64,000 nt of DNA from Gammaproteobacteria bacterium (GTDB lineage: Bacteria; Pseudomonadota; Gammaproteobacteria; Burkholderiales; Gallionellaceae): contig JAHJBC010000004.1 in the NCBI GenBank assembly GCA_018813765.1, positions 62,001 through 126,000 on the forward strand, read 5' to 3'. Below, in pieces: positions 1-11,025 of this stretch (position 1 is its first letter; each line of letters begins with the position of its first letter). The notes under the pieces were generated by a model. That model was not told the origin of the DNA and did no database searches. It was given only the letters and a program-made list of their open reading frames with translations. The translations under genes were made by a program, and so were the position numbers.

Positions 1-64
1 CGGCCAGACGACCGGCAATGCGCATCTTTTCGATTTCCTGCGGGGTTTTGATGCTAATGGACAT
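1..64 (-). CDS. map: Methionine aminopeptidase type I, N-terminal fragment
   Basis: The minus strand encodes MSISIKTPQEIEKMRIAG and three more residues before the window edge. This is the characteristic N-terminus of bacterial type I methionine aminopeptidase, which removes the initiator methionine from nascent proteins. Only about 21 residues are present, so no metal-binding residue can be checked. The start is the ATG at 62-64. The gene reads out of the window and lies downstream of rhlE on the same strand, separated from it by a terminator. Confidence 0.8.
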   Translation of the reverse strand, partial: MSISIKTPQEIEKMRIAGRLA

Positions 65-143
65 TATCTATATGGGGGTTACGTACAGGCGCGAGGATAG
101 TGGATAGCGCGCATCAGCACAACCTCAAGCGGCGGCGGAAATG

Positions 144-170
144 AAAAGGCACGCCATCGGCGTGCCTTTT
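144..170 (-). terminator. Intrinsic terminator after rhlE
   Basis: A perfect 12-bp inverted repeat (AAAAGGCACGCC and its complement) with a 3-nt loop lies 22 nt past the rhlE stop. It ends in TTTT on either strand, so it is a Rho-independent terminator that could work in both directions. Confidence 0.85.
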
Positions 171-191
171 CGATACTACGAACAGCAGGAA

Positions 192-1766
192 TTAACGCTT
201 GTTACCGCTGTTATGTCCGCGGCCCAGCGCGAAGCTGGTGCCTTGCGGACGGCGGGCGGCAGTGTGCGGTGCTGCGGTATGGTGCGACGGAGCCGCACGA
301 TTGCCGTTCACGTTGCCGTTGGCATTGCTGGCCGCATTGCCGCCGAAAGGGGCACGGGCAGGGCGGGCATCGTTGCTGAAGCGGCTGTGTTTGTGGCCTT
401 CGCGGCGCTGGTCCTGCGAGTGCTCGTGACGGCTGTCCGGTGCAGCATGACGGTTGAAATTGCCGCCGTTGTTGCTGCGACCAGCGTAGCCGCCGCCATT
501 ACCGTTGCGACCGGCGTAACCGCCGCCGTTACCGCGAGGAGCGCCGCCGCGAGGTGCGGAGGAAGCGGGACGCGGTTTGAATTTCGGCTCCATGCCTTCG
601 ACGGTGTGTGCCTTGATCGGCTGGCCGGTGAAGCGCTCGATCTTCTTCAGGTTCATCGCATCGCGGTTGGAGGCGAACGACACAGCGATACCGGACGCGC
701 CGGCACGACCGGTGCGGCCGATGCGGTGTACGTAGTCTTCGGCAAATTTGGGCAGGTCGAAGTTGATAACGTGAGTGATGCCTGCCACGTCGATGCCGCG
801 TGCGGCAACGTCGGTGGCGACCAGCACGCGCACATTGCCGCGACGCAGGTTGAGCAGGGTGCGGTTGCGTTCGCGCTGGTTCATGTCGCCGTGCAAAGCG
901 GCGGCGGCATGGCCGGCGGCGGACAGTTCGTCAGCCAGCATGTCGGCATCGCGCTTGGTGGCAGTGAACACCAGTGCCTGGTTCAGGTCGACATCGCGCA
1001 GCAGATGGTCGAGCAGGCGGTTCTTGTGCGCCATATCGTCCACGTACATCAGGCGTTGTTCGATGTTCTCGTGACGGGCCTGGGCGGCGGCGACGCTGAT
1101 GCGTTTCGGGCTCTTCAGCAGGCGCATGGCCAGGTTGCCGATCGCGCCTTCCAGTGTGGCGGAGAACAGCAGGGTTTGGCGGGTTGCCGGTGTGGCGGCG
1201 GCGATGCGCTCCACGTCGTCGATGAAGCCCATGTCCAGCATGCGGTCGGCTTCGTCCAGCACCAGCATCTCAAGACGCGAGAAGTCGATGCGGCCACGTT
1301 CGATGTGGTCGATCAGACGGCCCGGCGTCGCCACCAGGATGTCGACGAAGCCGGACAGCAGCTTGTTCTGCAGCGGGTAGGGCATGCCGCCGAGGATGCT
1401 CACAACTTTGACGCGCATGTTCTTGCCGTATTTGTTGGCGGCGTCGGACACTTGCTGCGCCAGTTCGCGGGTCGGGGTCAGCACCAGCACGCGCGGGCCT
1501 TTGCTGCGCACGGTCGATTCGACCGACAGCTTATGCAGGGCGGGCAGGATGAAAGCGGCGGTCTTGCCGGTGCCGGTCTGGGCGGAGGCCATCAGGTCAT
1601 GGCCGGCCATCGCCTGGGGGATCGCTTCGGCTTGAATGGGGGAAGGTACGGTATAGCCCGCATCTTCCACAGCCTTCAGGATGGCCGGGGCCAGGCCCAG
1701 AGAGGCAAAAGTGACTGCGTTTTCGGCGGTCGCGGGTACGGCAGTTGCAATGATATTTTCAGACAC
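192..1766 (-). CDS. rhlE: DEAD-box ATP-dependent RNA helicase, RhlE type
   Basis: This 524-residue protein has the full DEAD-box core: Q-motif region around F20-Q45, Walker A SAQTGTGKT (61-69), DEAD (171-174), SAT (202-204) and HRIGRTGR (347-354). The last 130 residues form a low-complexity tail rich in Gly, Asn, Arg and His, with repeated GGGYAGR units, typical of RhlE-like helicases that use a basic tail to hold RNA. Such enzymes remodel rRNA during ribosome assembly and mRNA in cold or RNA-decay responses. It is a single gene followed by its own terminator. The exact subfamily (RhlE1 or RhlE2) cannot be settled by eye. Confidence 0.93.
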   Translation of the reverse strand: MSENIIATAVPATAENAVTFASLGLAPAILKAVEDAGYTVPSPIQAEAIPQAMAGHDLMASAQTGTGKTAAFILPALHKLSVESTVRSKGPRVLVLTPTRELAQQVSDAANKYGKNMRVKVVSILGGMPYPLQNKLLSGFVDILVATPGRLIDHIERGRIDFSRLEMLVLDEADRMLDMGFIDDVERIAAATPATRQTLLFSATLEGAIGNLAMRLLKSPKRISVAAAQARHENIEQRLMYVDDMAHKNRLLDHLLRDVDLNQALVFTATKRDADMLADELSAAGHAAAALHGDMNQRERNRTLLNLRRGNVRVLVATDVAARGIDVAGITHVINFDLPKFAEDYVHRIGRTGRAGASGIAVSFASNRDAMNLKKIERFTGQPIKAHTVEGMEPKFKPRPASSAPRGGAPRGNGGGYAGRNGNGGGYAGRSNNGGNFNRHAAPDSRHEHSQDQRREGHKHSRFSNDARPARAPFGGNAASNANGNVNGNRAAPSHHTAAPHTAARRPQGTSFALGRGHNSGNKR

Positions 1767-2076
1767 AATGGTTCCTTAAATTTTTCAGACACAGCGCATG
1801 CGCGGCCACAGGCCACACAATGGAATTCAGCAGGGGGGAAATACCCTCTACCGGCGCAAACAAACATCGTCGCTAACCGGTGGAGCTTGGCGCATCCTTG
1901 AAGCGGATGCAGAGGGGTCAGAAAACGATGGACTCGATACCGCCTTGGGAGCGGCAAGGCGCGCATTATACGGATGGATGGAATAAAAGCCAGCGAAATG
2001 TTCCGGATTTGCCAGCATCCGCTTTGCGAGTATATTCCGCTCGAGGAACATCGGAATGCACGACGGGAGAATCGAC
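1767..2076. other. Divergent intergenic region between rhlE and the PhnD-like gene
   Basis: About 310 bases separate the two divergent genes. The interval must hold both promoters and probably a long rhlE leader. Short open frames here lack a good ribosome-binding site. I see no convincing operator, RNA gene or repeat. Confidence 0.5.
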
Positions 2077-2973
2077 ATGAGATGGCGAGCAATTTTGCTT
2101 GCGCTGTTGCTGCTGGCCGGTTGCGGCAAGCAGCAGGAAGTGACCTATCAACCCGAGTTCTCGCAGGGGAGCGGCAACTCGGGCAGGGAATACATCATCG
2201 GCATCCACCCCCTGCACAATCCCAAACGTCTGGTCGAAGTCTACGGCCCGATCATCGACCGTATCAAGGCCGCCATCCCGCAGGCGCGCTTCCGGCTGGA
2301 AGCCTCGCGCAACTACGAGGAATACGAGAAGAAGCTCTACAGCACCTATTTCGATTTTGCCATGCCCAATCCCTACCAGACCGTGCGCTCGCTCAAGCAC
2401 GGTTACAAGGTGTTCGGCAAGATGGGCAACGACGAGCTGTTCCGCGGCATCATCCTGGTGCGCCGGGACAGCGGCATCCGCAAAGTCACCGACCTGCGCG
2501 GCAACCGCATCTCCTATCCGGCACGCACCGCTTTGGCTGCGACCATGATGCCGCAGTATTACCTGCACACGCACGGCATCGACGTGAACCGCGACGTCGA
2601 GAGCGTCTATGTGGGTTCGCAGGAATCCTCCATCATGAGCGTGCTGCGCGGCCATGTGGCGGCCGGTGCAAGCTGGCCGGTGCCGTGGAACATCTTCCGG
2701 CAGGAAAATCCCGAACTGGCGGCGCAACTCGTGGTGAGATGGCAGACCGAAACCCTGCCCAACAACGGCTGGGTGGTGCGTAGCGATATACCGTCCTCGC
2801 TGAGGGATAAGTTCGGCGAGGTGCTGTTCGGTCTGGACGAGTCGGCGGAAGGCCGGGCGTTGCTGAAAAAGCTCGGCATCGACCGTTTCGAGAAGGCTTC
2901 GGATGCGACCTTCAAACCGGTTCAGCAGTACCTGAAGCGATTCTCTGCGACCGTGCGGCAAGTCGAGTACTGA
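2077..2973 (+). CDS. PhnD-like periplasmic solute-binding lipoprotein
   Basis: This 298-residue protein has a lipoprotein signal (LLLLAGC, acylated Cys16). The body resembles phosphate/phosphite/phosphonate-type binding proteins (PhnD family, type II periplasmic-binding fold): the YDF-like 'FDFAMPNPYQ' region, 'DLRGNRISYP' and a 'GSQESSIMSVLRGHVAAG' stretch. The ATG at 2077 is chosen over 2056 because GGGAGA lies 7 nt upstream and the signal peptide starts there. No permease or ATPase is adjacent. Instead the next gene, 2 nt away, is a membrane PAS-GGDEF protein, so this protein probably acts as a ligand sensor feeding that cyclase rather than in uptake. That role is inference. Confidence 0.8.
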   Translation: MRWRAILLALLLLAGCGKQQEVTYQPEFSQGSGNSGREYIIGIHPLHNPKRLVEVYGPIIDRIKAAIPQARFRLEASRNYEEYEKKLYSTYFDFAMPNPYQTVRSLKHGYKVFGKMGNDELFRGIILVRRDSGIRKVTDLRGNRISYPARTALAATMMPQYYLHTHGIDVNRDVESVYVGSQESSIMSVLRGHVAAGASWPVPWNIFRQENPELAAQLVVRWQTETLPNNGWVVRSDIPSSLRDKFGEVLFGLDESAEGRALLKKLGIDRFEKASDATFKPVQQYLKRFSATVRQVEY

Positions 2974-2975
2974 AC

Positions 2976-4679
2976 ATGAAAAAACACCTTGCCTACATCA
3001 CCATGATGCTGCGCGGATCAATCCGCAGGCAGTTGATCGTGGGTTTTGCGCTGGCATCGCTGGCGCTGATGCTGGGCTTCGGATATCTGGTGTACAAACA
3101 GCAACGCGACACGCAATACCGTTTCGCCGAGGAGCGCGCGGTCTCGCTGGCCCATGCACTTGCCATCAGCGGCACTTCCTGGGCGCTGTCGAAAGATCTG
3201 GTCGGCCTGCAGGAAGTGGTGCAGGGTTTTGCCCGGACCACGGACCTGCAACGCGCATATTTTCTGAATCCGCAGGGCGAGGTGCTGGCCTCCACCAATG
3301 CCGACGAGATCGGATTCTTTGTGACTGACAAGGTCAGCCGCGACATGCTCGCCTCGAACGCCATGGAACATTCGATCCTGGTTAACCAGGACAATATGGT
3401 CGTCATCGCCCATCCCGTGCTGTCGGAGGGGCGGCATCTGGGCTGGGTAAGGGTGGAGATGACGCGGGACTCGATCAGGAAGAACCTGTCATCACTGGCC
3501 AATATCTGGTTCCAGTTCATGCTGTTCGCGGTGCTGGTTGTGTCGCTGGTCGCGATATTGCTGGCGCGGCGCCTGACGCGCGGCCTCGATCACCTGATGC
3601 GGGTCGCCTCGGCCGTGGAAAGCGGATGGGAAAGCCGCCGCGCCGATGTCGGGCGCGTAGACGAGATCGGGGTGCTGGCGCGACATTTCGACCGCATGCT
3701 GGATGCCATCGAGCAGCAGAACAAGGCGATCAGCGAGAGCGAAGCCAAGTACCGTTTCCTGGCCGACAACATCTCCGACGTGATCTGGATCGTGAATCTG
3801 GACTCCAGTCGATGGGAATACATGAGCCCCTCGGTCGAGAAGCTGCTGGGCTACAGCATCGCCGAGATCATGGAGCATCCGTTCGAGTTCACCCTGACCG
3901 AGAAATCGGCTGCCGACATCCGCGGCTGGATAGAGGAGCGCAAGCAATTGTTCCTGAGCGGCGCGGACGGGAGCCATGTCTATTCCGACGAGGTGGAGCA
4001 GCGCAACAGCGATGGTTTGCCGGTATGGACCGAGGTGACCACCCATTTTGCGCGCAACGAAGGAGGGGATCTGATCCTGCTGGGGGTGACGCGCGACATC
4101 TCCGAGCGCAAGAAGGCCGAGGAGCAGATACGCAACCTGGCCTTCTACGACACGCTGACGCAACTGCCCAACCGGCGACTGGTGCAGGACCGCTTCAATC
4201 TGGCGATGTCCGCCTGCAAGCGCAGCAAACGCTATGCATCACTGATGTTCATGGATCTGGACAATTTCAAGCCGCTCAACGACGAACACGGCCATGATGT
4301 GGGCGACATCCTGCTGATCGAAGTGGCGCGCCGCATCACCAGTTGCGTGCGCGAGGTCGATACCGTGGGGCGTTTCGGCGGCGACGAGTTCGTGGTGATC
4401 CTGAGCGAGCTGGATACCGACAAAGCCAAGTCGAAGAAGCAGGCCATGGCAGTGGCCGAGAAGATACGCCAGATACTGGGCGAACCATACCGGTTGACGG
4501 TGTTGCAGGAAGGGGTGCAGGAGCCGCGCATCGTCACGCACCGCTGCACCGCCAGCATAGGCGTGGTGCTGTTCAACAATCACGGCTCCAGTCAGGAAGA
4601 CCTGCTCAAGCTGGCCGATGCCGCGATGTACCAGGCCAAGTCGGCAGGGCGTAACCAGGTGCATTATTCGGCAAACTGA
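2976..4679 (+). CDS. Membrane PAS-GGDEF diguanylate cyclase
   Basis: This 567-residue protein has a transmembrane helix near 20-40, a periplasmic domain (about 45-175), a second helix (179-197), a HAMP-like linker to about 250, a PAS domain (256-380) and a GGDEF domain (390-565). The active site reads GGDEF (468-472) and a c-di-GMP inhibitory I-site RxxD (R459-D462) lies five residues upstream, so it should be an active, feedback-inhibited diguanylate cyclase. No EAL domain follows. It starts 2 nt after the PhnD-like lipoprotein stop, suggesting one operon in which the lipoprotein signals through the periplasmic domain. Confidence 0.9.
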   Translation: MKKHLAYITMMLRGSIRRQLIVGFALASLALMLGFGYLVYKQQRDTQYRFAEERAVSLAHALAISGTSWALSKDLVGLQEVVQGFARTTDLQRAYFLNPQGEVLASTNADEIGFFVTDKVSRDMLASNAMEHSILVNQDNMVVIAHPVLSEGRHLGWVRVEMTRDSIRKNLSSLANIWFQFMLFAVLVVSLVAILLARRLTRGLDHLMRVASAVESGWESRRADVGRVDEIGVLARHFDRMLDAIEQQNKAISESEAKYRFLADNISDVIWIVNLDSSRWEYMSPSVEKLLGYSIAEIMEHPFEFTLTEKSAADIRGWIEERKQLFLSGADGSHVYSDEVEQRNSDGLPVWTEVTTHFARNEGGDLILLGVTRDISERKKAEEQIRNLAFYDTLTQLPNRRLVQDRFNLAMSACKRSKRYASLMFMDLDNFKPLNDEHGHDVGDILLIEVARRITSCVREVDTVGRFGGDEFVVILSELDTDKAKSKKQAMAVAEKIRQILGEPYRLTVLQEGVQEPRIVTHRCTASIGVVLFNNHGSSQEDLLKLADAAMYQAKSAGRNQVHYSAN

Positions 4680-4685
4680 TAAATA

Positions 4686-4764
4686 CAGGATTTGGGATTT
4701 AGTGGTGCGGCATGACGGTAACGGGCGGCGTGGCTAAATCCAAAATCCTAATTCCCAAATCCTG
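4686..4764. repeat. Inverted repeat between the cyclase gene and htpG
   Basis: Arms CAGGATTTGGGATTT (4686-4700) and its near-complement at 4750-4764 (one mismatch) flank about 49 nt. It has no strong T-run, so it may be a weak terminator or a dispersed repeat. Confidence 0.6.
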
Positions 4765-4835
4765 CCTTCCCCCTCTTGAAATTTCCGCAGCCGCCCCGAT
4801 GTGGCGCAAGTCCCCATTTTTTCAACGGAGAGAAC

Positions 4836-6740
4836 ATGACCGAAAGCGCAACCAGCAACCGCGAAACCCTGGGTTTCCAGACCGAAGTCAAGCAACTGCT
4901 GCAACTGATGATCCACTCGCTGTATTCCAACCGCGAGATATTCCTGAGAGAACTGGTCTCCAACGCCTCCGATGCCTGCGACAAGCTGCGCTTCGAGGGA
5001 TTGCACAACGATGCGCTGTTCGAGAACGATTCCGAACTTTCCATCCGCATCGGTTTTGACAAGGAAGCGCGCACGCTGACCGTGAGCGACAACGGCATCG
5101 GCATGAACCGCGACGAGGTTATTGCCAACCTCGGCACCATCGCCAAGTCCGGCACGCGCGAATTCTTCTCCCGCCTTTCCGGCGACCAGCAGAAGGACGC
5201 CAACCTGATCGGCCAGTTCGGCGTGGGTTTCTATTCCGCCTTCATCGTCGCCGACAAGGTCACCGTGACCACCCGCCGCGCGGGCGAGAACGCCGGCCAG
5301 GGCGTGCGCTGGGAATCCGACGGCGGCGGCGAGTTCGCCATCGAGATGGTGGACAAGGCCGTGCGCGGCACCGAGATCACGCTGCACCTGCGCGAAGGCC
5401 AGGACGACCTGCTGGCCGGCTACAAACTGCGCGAGATCGTGAAGAAGTATTCCAATCACATCGTGCAGCCCATCCTGATGCAGAAGGAAGAGTGGAAAGA
5501 CGGCAAGTACGAGACGCTGGACGAGGACGAGACCGTTAATCAGGCTTCAGCCTTGTGGGCCAAGCCGAAGAACGAGATCACCGACGAGCAGTACACCGAG
5601 TTCTACAAGCATGTCGGCCACGACTACGACGATCCACTGGCCTGGAGCCATGCGCGCGTCGAGGGCAAGACCGAGTACACGCAGTTGCTCTATATCCCGC
5701 AGCACGCGCCGTTCGACCTGTGGGACCGCAACGCGCGCCACGGCATCAAGCTCTATGTGCGGCGCGTGTTCATCATGGACGACGCCGAACAGTTGATGCC
5801 GCTGTACCTGCGCTTCGTGCGCGGTGTGGTGGACTCGGCCGACCTGCCGCTCAACGTGTCGCGCGAGATATTGCAGGAATCGAAGGACATCGAGGCCATC
5901 CGCAAGGGCTGCACCGGCAAGGTGTTGGGTCTGCTGTCCGACATGGCGGCCAACGACAAGGAAAAATACGCCACCTTCTGGCAGGAGTTCGGCAAGGTGC
6001 TGAAGGAGGGCGTGGGCGAGGATTTTGCCAACAAGGACAAGATCGCCGGCCTGCTGCGTTTCGCCACGACCCATAGCGACACGCCGGACGAGACGGTGTC
6101 CTTCGCGGACTACATCGCGCGCATGAAGGATGGGCAGGAGAAAATCTATTACGTCACCGCCGAGACCTTCAACGCGGCGAAGAACAGCCCGCATCTGGAA
6201 GTGTTCCGCAAGAAGGGCATCGAAGTTCTGCTGTTCTCGGAGCGCGTGGACGAATGGATGCTGAGCTACCTCACCGAGTTCGACGGCAAGCAACTGGTCT
6301 CGGTGGCGAAGGGCGGCCTCGACTTGGGCAAGCTGGAAGACGAAGCGGATAAAAAAGCACAGGAGAAAGAGGCCGACGAGTTCAAGCCACTGACCGAGAA
6401 GATCAAGACCAGCCTGGGTGACAAGGTCAAGGAAGTGCGCGTCACCCACAGACTGACCGATTCCCCGGCCTGCCTGGTGGCGGACGAGCACGACCCAAGC
6501 GGCAACCTGGCGCGCATGCTCAAGGCGGCCGGACAAAAAGCGCCAAACTCGCAGCCCATCCTCGAGATCAATCCGCAGCATCCGATGTTGTTGCGGCTCA
6601 AGTCCGAGGAGAAGCGCTTCGACGACTGGGCGGCGGTGCTGTTCGACCAGGCCCTGCTGGCCGAAGGCGGGCAGCTCGACGACCCGGCCGCCTTCGTCAA
6701 GCGCATGAACCAGCTGATGCTGCAGATGGGCGGAGACTGA
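4836..6740 (+). CDS. htpG: Molecular chaperone HtpG (Hsp90)
   Basis: This 634-residue protein begins [18 protein letters not shown] and carries the GHKL ATP-binding motifs [16 protein letters not shown] and [11 protein letters not shown], followed by the middle and dimerisation domains of full-length HtpG. It is an ATP-dependent cytoplasmic chaperone for late folding and stress. The start at 4836 is preceded by ACGGAGA. An in-frame ATG 60 nt upstream would add residues that do not belong to the family. I did not see a convincing heat-shock promoter in the spacer. Confidence 0.97.
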   Translation: MTESATSNRETLGFQTEVKQLLQLMIHSLYSNREIFLRELVSNASDACDKLRFEGLHNDALFENDSELSIRIGFDKEARTLTVSDNGIGMNRDEVIANLGTIAKSGTREFFSRLSGDQQKDANLIGQFGVGFYSAFIVADKVTVTTRRAGENAGQGVRWESDGGGEFAIEMVDKAVRGTEITLHLREGQDDLLAGYKLREIVKKYSNHIVQPILMQKEEWKDGKYETLDEDETVNQASALWAKPKNEITDEQYTEFYKHVGHDYDDPLAWSHARVEGKTEYTQLLYIPQHAPFDLWDRNARHGIKLYVRRVFIMDDAEQLMPLYLRFVRGVVDSADLPLNVSREILQESKDIEAIRKGCTGKVLGLLSDMAANDKEKYATFWQEFGKVLKEGVGEDFANKDKIAGLLRFATTHSDTPDETVSFADYIARMKDGQEKIYYVTAETFNAAKNSPHLEVFRKKGIEVLLFSERVDEWMLSYLTEFDGKQLVSVAKGGLDLGKLEDEADKKAQEKEADEFKPLTEKIKTSLGDKVKEVRVTHRLTDSPACLVADEHDPSGNLARMLKAAGQKAPNSQPILEINPQHPMLLRLKSEEKRFDDWAAVLFDQALLAEGGQLDDPAAFVKRMNQLMLQMGGD

Positions 6741-6832
6741 CATCGCAGCAGGGTCATGGCCGCCCGCGCGGCGGTCATGGTGCTAACATCGTGGCCCAGG
6801 GTCTTTCCGACCAAGAGATGGGAGTGAATGCG

Positions 6833-7501
6833 ATGAACAGATCACGCCGCCGCCTGTTGCAACAACTGTCTGCCCTGGGGTTGCTGTCCGGAATGGGGAT
6901 CCCCGGCCTGATCCGCGATGCGCTGGCCGCAGGGAACTATCCCGTGGTGCAGGGCATGCACAAGCTCAAGGGCGAAGTCCGCATCAACGGCAAATTGGCC
7001 CGTGAAGGCCAGCCCGTGCTGCCGGGCGACAGAGTCACCACCGGAGCGAACGGCGAAGCCATCTACGTCATCGACGGCAATGCCTTCCTGCAACGCAGCA
7101 ACAGTGTGGTGGAGTTCGGCAAGGAAGCGGCGAAGCAGTTCTTCCGCGTCGTTAGCGGAAGAATCCTGTCGGTGTTCGGGCGCGGCGAGAAGCGGCTGGT
7201 GGTGCCTACCGCCGTCATCGGTATCCGCGGCACCGCGTGTTACATCGAGGCCGAGCCGAAAAAGGTGTATTTCTGCCTCTGCTACGGTACCGCCGAGGTT
7301 GAGCCGACAGCGGAGCCCGGCCGGGTGGAGCGCATCGAGACCCATCATCACGACCACCCCATCTTCATCCATCACGACAAGGGCATGCCGTCCATGGCGA
7401 ACGCCAGGGCCGTCAACCATACCGACGACGAATTGATCATGCTGGAGTGGCTGCACCGGCGTCGCCCCCCGTTCTACGGCCAGGGTTTGACCGCATATTG
7501 A
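6833..7501 (+). CDS. FecR-domain protein with a Tat-like signal
   Basis: This 222-residue protein starts MNRSRRRLLQQLSALG, a twin-arginine-like export signal, with mature sequence starting near AAGNYPVVQG. The central part has the FecR/FecR-like beta-structure: 'GQPVLPGDRVTTGANGEAIYVIDGNAFLQRSNSVVEF' followed by 'VPTAVIGIRGTACYIE'. The C-terminal part has an unusual HHHDHP-IFIHHDKG histidine-rich segment that could bind metal. GGGAG lies 9 nt before the chosen ATG. There is no sigma factor or TonB receptor next to it, so it is not a standard anti-sigma. The function is unknown. Confidence 0.75.
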   Translation: MNRSRRRLLQQLSALGLLSGMGIPGLIRDALAAGNYPVVQGMHKLKGEVRINGKLAREGQPVLPGDRVTTGANGEAIYVIDGNAFLQRSNSVVEFGKEAAKQFFRVVSGRILSVFGRGEKRLVVPTAVIGIRGTACYIEAEPKKVYFCLCYGTAEVEPTAEPGRVERIETHHHDHPIFIHHDKGMPSMANARAVNHTDDELIMLEWLHRRRPPFYGQGLTAY

Positions 7502-7627
7502 TTCCACACGGATTTTCTCCCGGCACCGGCCGGATATGGAAGTACGTTCTGCTAGGAGAATTCACAGTTCCGATACCTGCCTTGTGCTAGAATGCGCGCC
7601 CTTCGAATCCAGCACAGGTAGTATTTC

Positions 7628-9460
<1,833 letters not shown>

Positions 9461-9490
9461 TTGTCGCGGGAATGTGACGTAAAAGACGAG

Positions 9491-9509
9491 GGGCGCGCAA
9501 GCGCCCTTT
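9491..9509 (+). terminator. typA terminator
   Basis: The hairpin is GGGCGC-GCAA-GCGCCC followed by TTT. Its right arm is the start of the 15-bp direct repeat that flanks the restriction-modification cassette. Confidence 0.75.
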
Positions 9510-9515
9510 GTCATT
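9501..9515 (+). repeat. Left 15-bp direct repeat flanking the R-M cassette
   Basis: GCGCCCTTTGTCATT here is identical to 11966-11980. The two copies bracket the methylase and nuclease genes exactly, as a target-site duplication would. Confidence 0.85.
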
Positions 9516-9612
9516 CTTGTAAAGAATGGGGAAGGTGGCATGGTGTTTTGATACCCACAATGCCGCTTGCGTTCGCTATATACTTGCCCCCGAATCAACA
9601 ACAATAGCCATC

Positions 9613-11025
9613 ATGAACTACGCCGTTGTGGACGCCATTCGCCTGGAAGCGAACGCCAAATTGGATCCCTTGAAAAAGGGGGCCTTGGGGCAGTTTATGA
9701 CACCCTACCGAATTGCTGAATTCATGGCAGGGTTGTTTGAGAATAGGGCGCATGCGGTTTTGCTGGATGCGGGAGCAGGAATAGGCTCCTTAACGTTGGC
9801 GGCCAGCAAAGTGTTGCAACTTGACCGGGTTGAAGCATGGGAGGTCGACCCGGTCATGCAGTCATACCTTGAGAAAAGCCTGGAAAAAATCGGCGTCCCG
9901 CATGAGTTGCATCGCATGGACTTCATTTTGGACTCCGTTGACCGGATTCAATTCAATCAAGGCGTGCGCTTCACACATGCGATCCTGAATCCCCCATACA
10001 AAAAAATAACCAGCACCTCGAATCATAGAAAAGCGTGCAGTTCGGTTGGACTTGAGACCGTCAATTTGTACACGGCGTTTCTCGGGTTGTCCATTCTCCA
10101 GATGCGGCAAGGCGGTGAGATCGTGGTCATCATTCCGCGCTCGTTCTGCAACGGTCCTTATTACAAGCCGTTCCGCGAATTGATGCTGGGACAATGCGCC
10201 ATCGATGTGCTTCATATATTCGAGTCCCGTTCCAAAGCATTCAAGGATGACGAAGTGCTGCAGGAGAATCTCATCCTGAAACTAACGAAGGGGAAACCCC
10301 AAGGCCGCGTATTACTTTCGTTCTCGCACGATGCTAGTTTTGCCGACATGAGGCGACGCGAGGTCGAGTTCCGCTCCATCGTCGAACCCTCCGACACCGA
10401 ACGATTCATCCGCATCCCGACTGAGGATGCACCGGAAGAGCTGTCACTGTTCGAGCACAGCCTGCAAGAACTGGGTTTGGAAGTGTCGACCGGGCCTGCC
10501 GTGGATTTCAGGTTGAGGACATGGTGGAGCAAGCTGCCTGAGAAAGGCACAGTGCCGATGATCTATCCGCACCATTTCGGCAAGGATGGTTTCCACTACC
10601 CCGTTGAGCACAAGAAACCCAATGCCCTGATGCATTCGCCGGAAGTGGAGAAATGGCTGATGCCTTGCGGTGTGTATGTTCTGGTGAAACGCTTCTCTGC
10701 CAAGGAAGAAATAAGGAGGGTAGTTGCCTATCTGATCACCTCTGAGATGGTAACTGCACCTCATGTGGCCTTCGACAACAAATGGAACGTTTTTCATTAC
10801 AAGAAGCAGGGGATAAACAAGGAAGTTGCCCAAGGACTCGCTTGCTTCCTGAACAGCACTGTGCTGGATAGCTATTTCAGGGTGTTCTCGGGTCATACGC
10901 AGGTCAACGCCACGGACTTGAGGAATATCAAGTACCCCAGCTTGGTGAAACTGCGTGAGTGGGGCAAGCAGTACCGGCCCGCAATGACACAAGAAGAAAT
11001 CGACCAACTGGTGACCGCCGCATGA
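9613..11025 (+). CDS. Type II N6-adenine DNA methyltransferase (PstI/BsuBI-type)
   Basis: This 470-residue protein has SAM-binding motif X GQFMTP (26-31), motif I DAGAGIGSL (52-60) and catalytic motif IV NPPY (126-129), the order of a gamma-class adenine methylase. A C-terminal target-recognition region follows. The next gene is a PstI/BsuBI-family nuclease, so this enzyme should protect the same site; PstI and BsuBI recognise CTGCAG, but specificity here is inference. The ATG at 9613 is used because the frame upstream (from 9526) lacks family sequence. The gene is AT-richer than its neighbours. The stop overlaps the nuclease start as ATGA. Confidence 0.9.
   Translation: MNYAVVDAIRLEANAKLDPLKKGALGQFMTPYRIAEFMAGLFENRAHAVLLDAGAGIGSLTLAASKVLQLDRVEAWEVDPVMQSYLEKSLEKIGVPHELHRMDFILDSVDRIQFNQGVRFTHAILNPPYKKITSTSNHRKACSSVGLETVNLYTAFLGLSILQMRQGGEIVVIIPRSFCNGPYYKPFRELMLGQCAIDVLHIFESRSKAFKDDEVLQENLILKLTKGKPQGRVLLSFSHDASFADMRRREVEFRSIVEPSDTERFIRIPTEDAPEELSLFEHSLQELGLEVSTGPAVDFRLRTWWSKLPEKGTVPMIYPHHFGKDGFHYPVEHKKPNALMHSPEVEKWLMPCGVYVLVKRFSAKEEIRRVVAYLITSEMVTAPHVAFDNKWNVFHYKKQGINKEVAQGLACFLNSTVLDSYFRVFSGHTQVNATDLRNIKYPSLVKLREWGKQYRPAMTQEEIDQLVTAA

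Noticed and set aside
141-1901. A 586-codon open frame on the plus strand opposite rhlE
   Set aside because: It is antisense to a clear DEAD-box helicase in GC-rich DNA, with low-complexity Val/Ala/Arg sequence and no recognisable domain.
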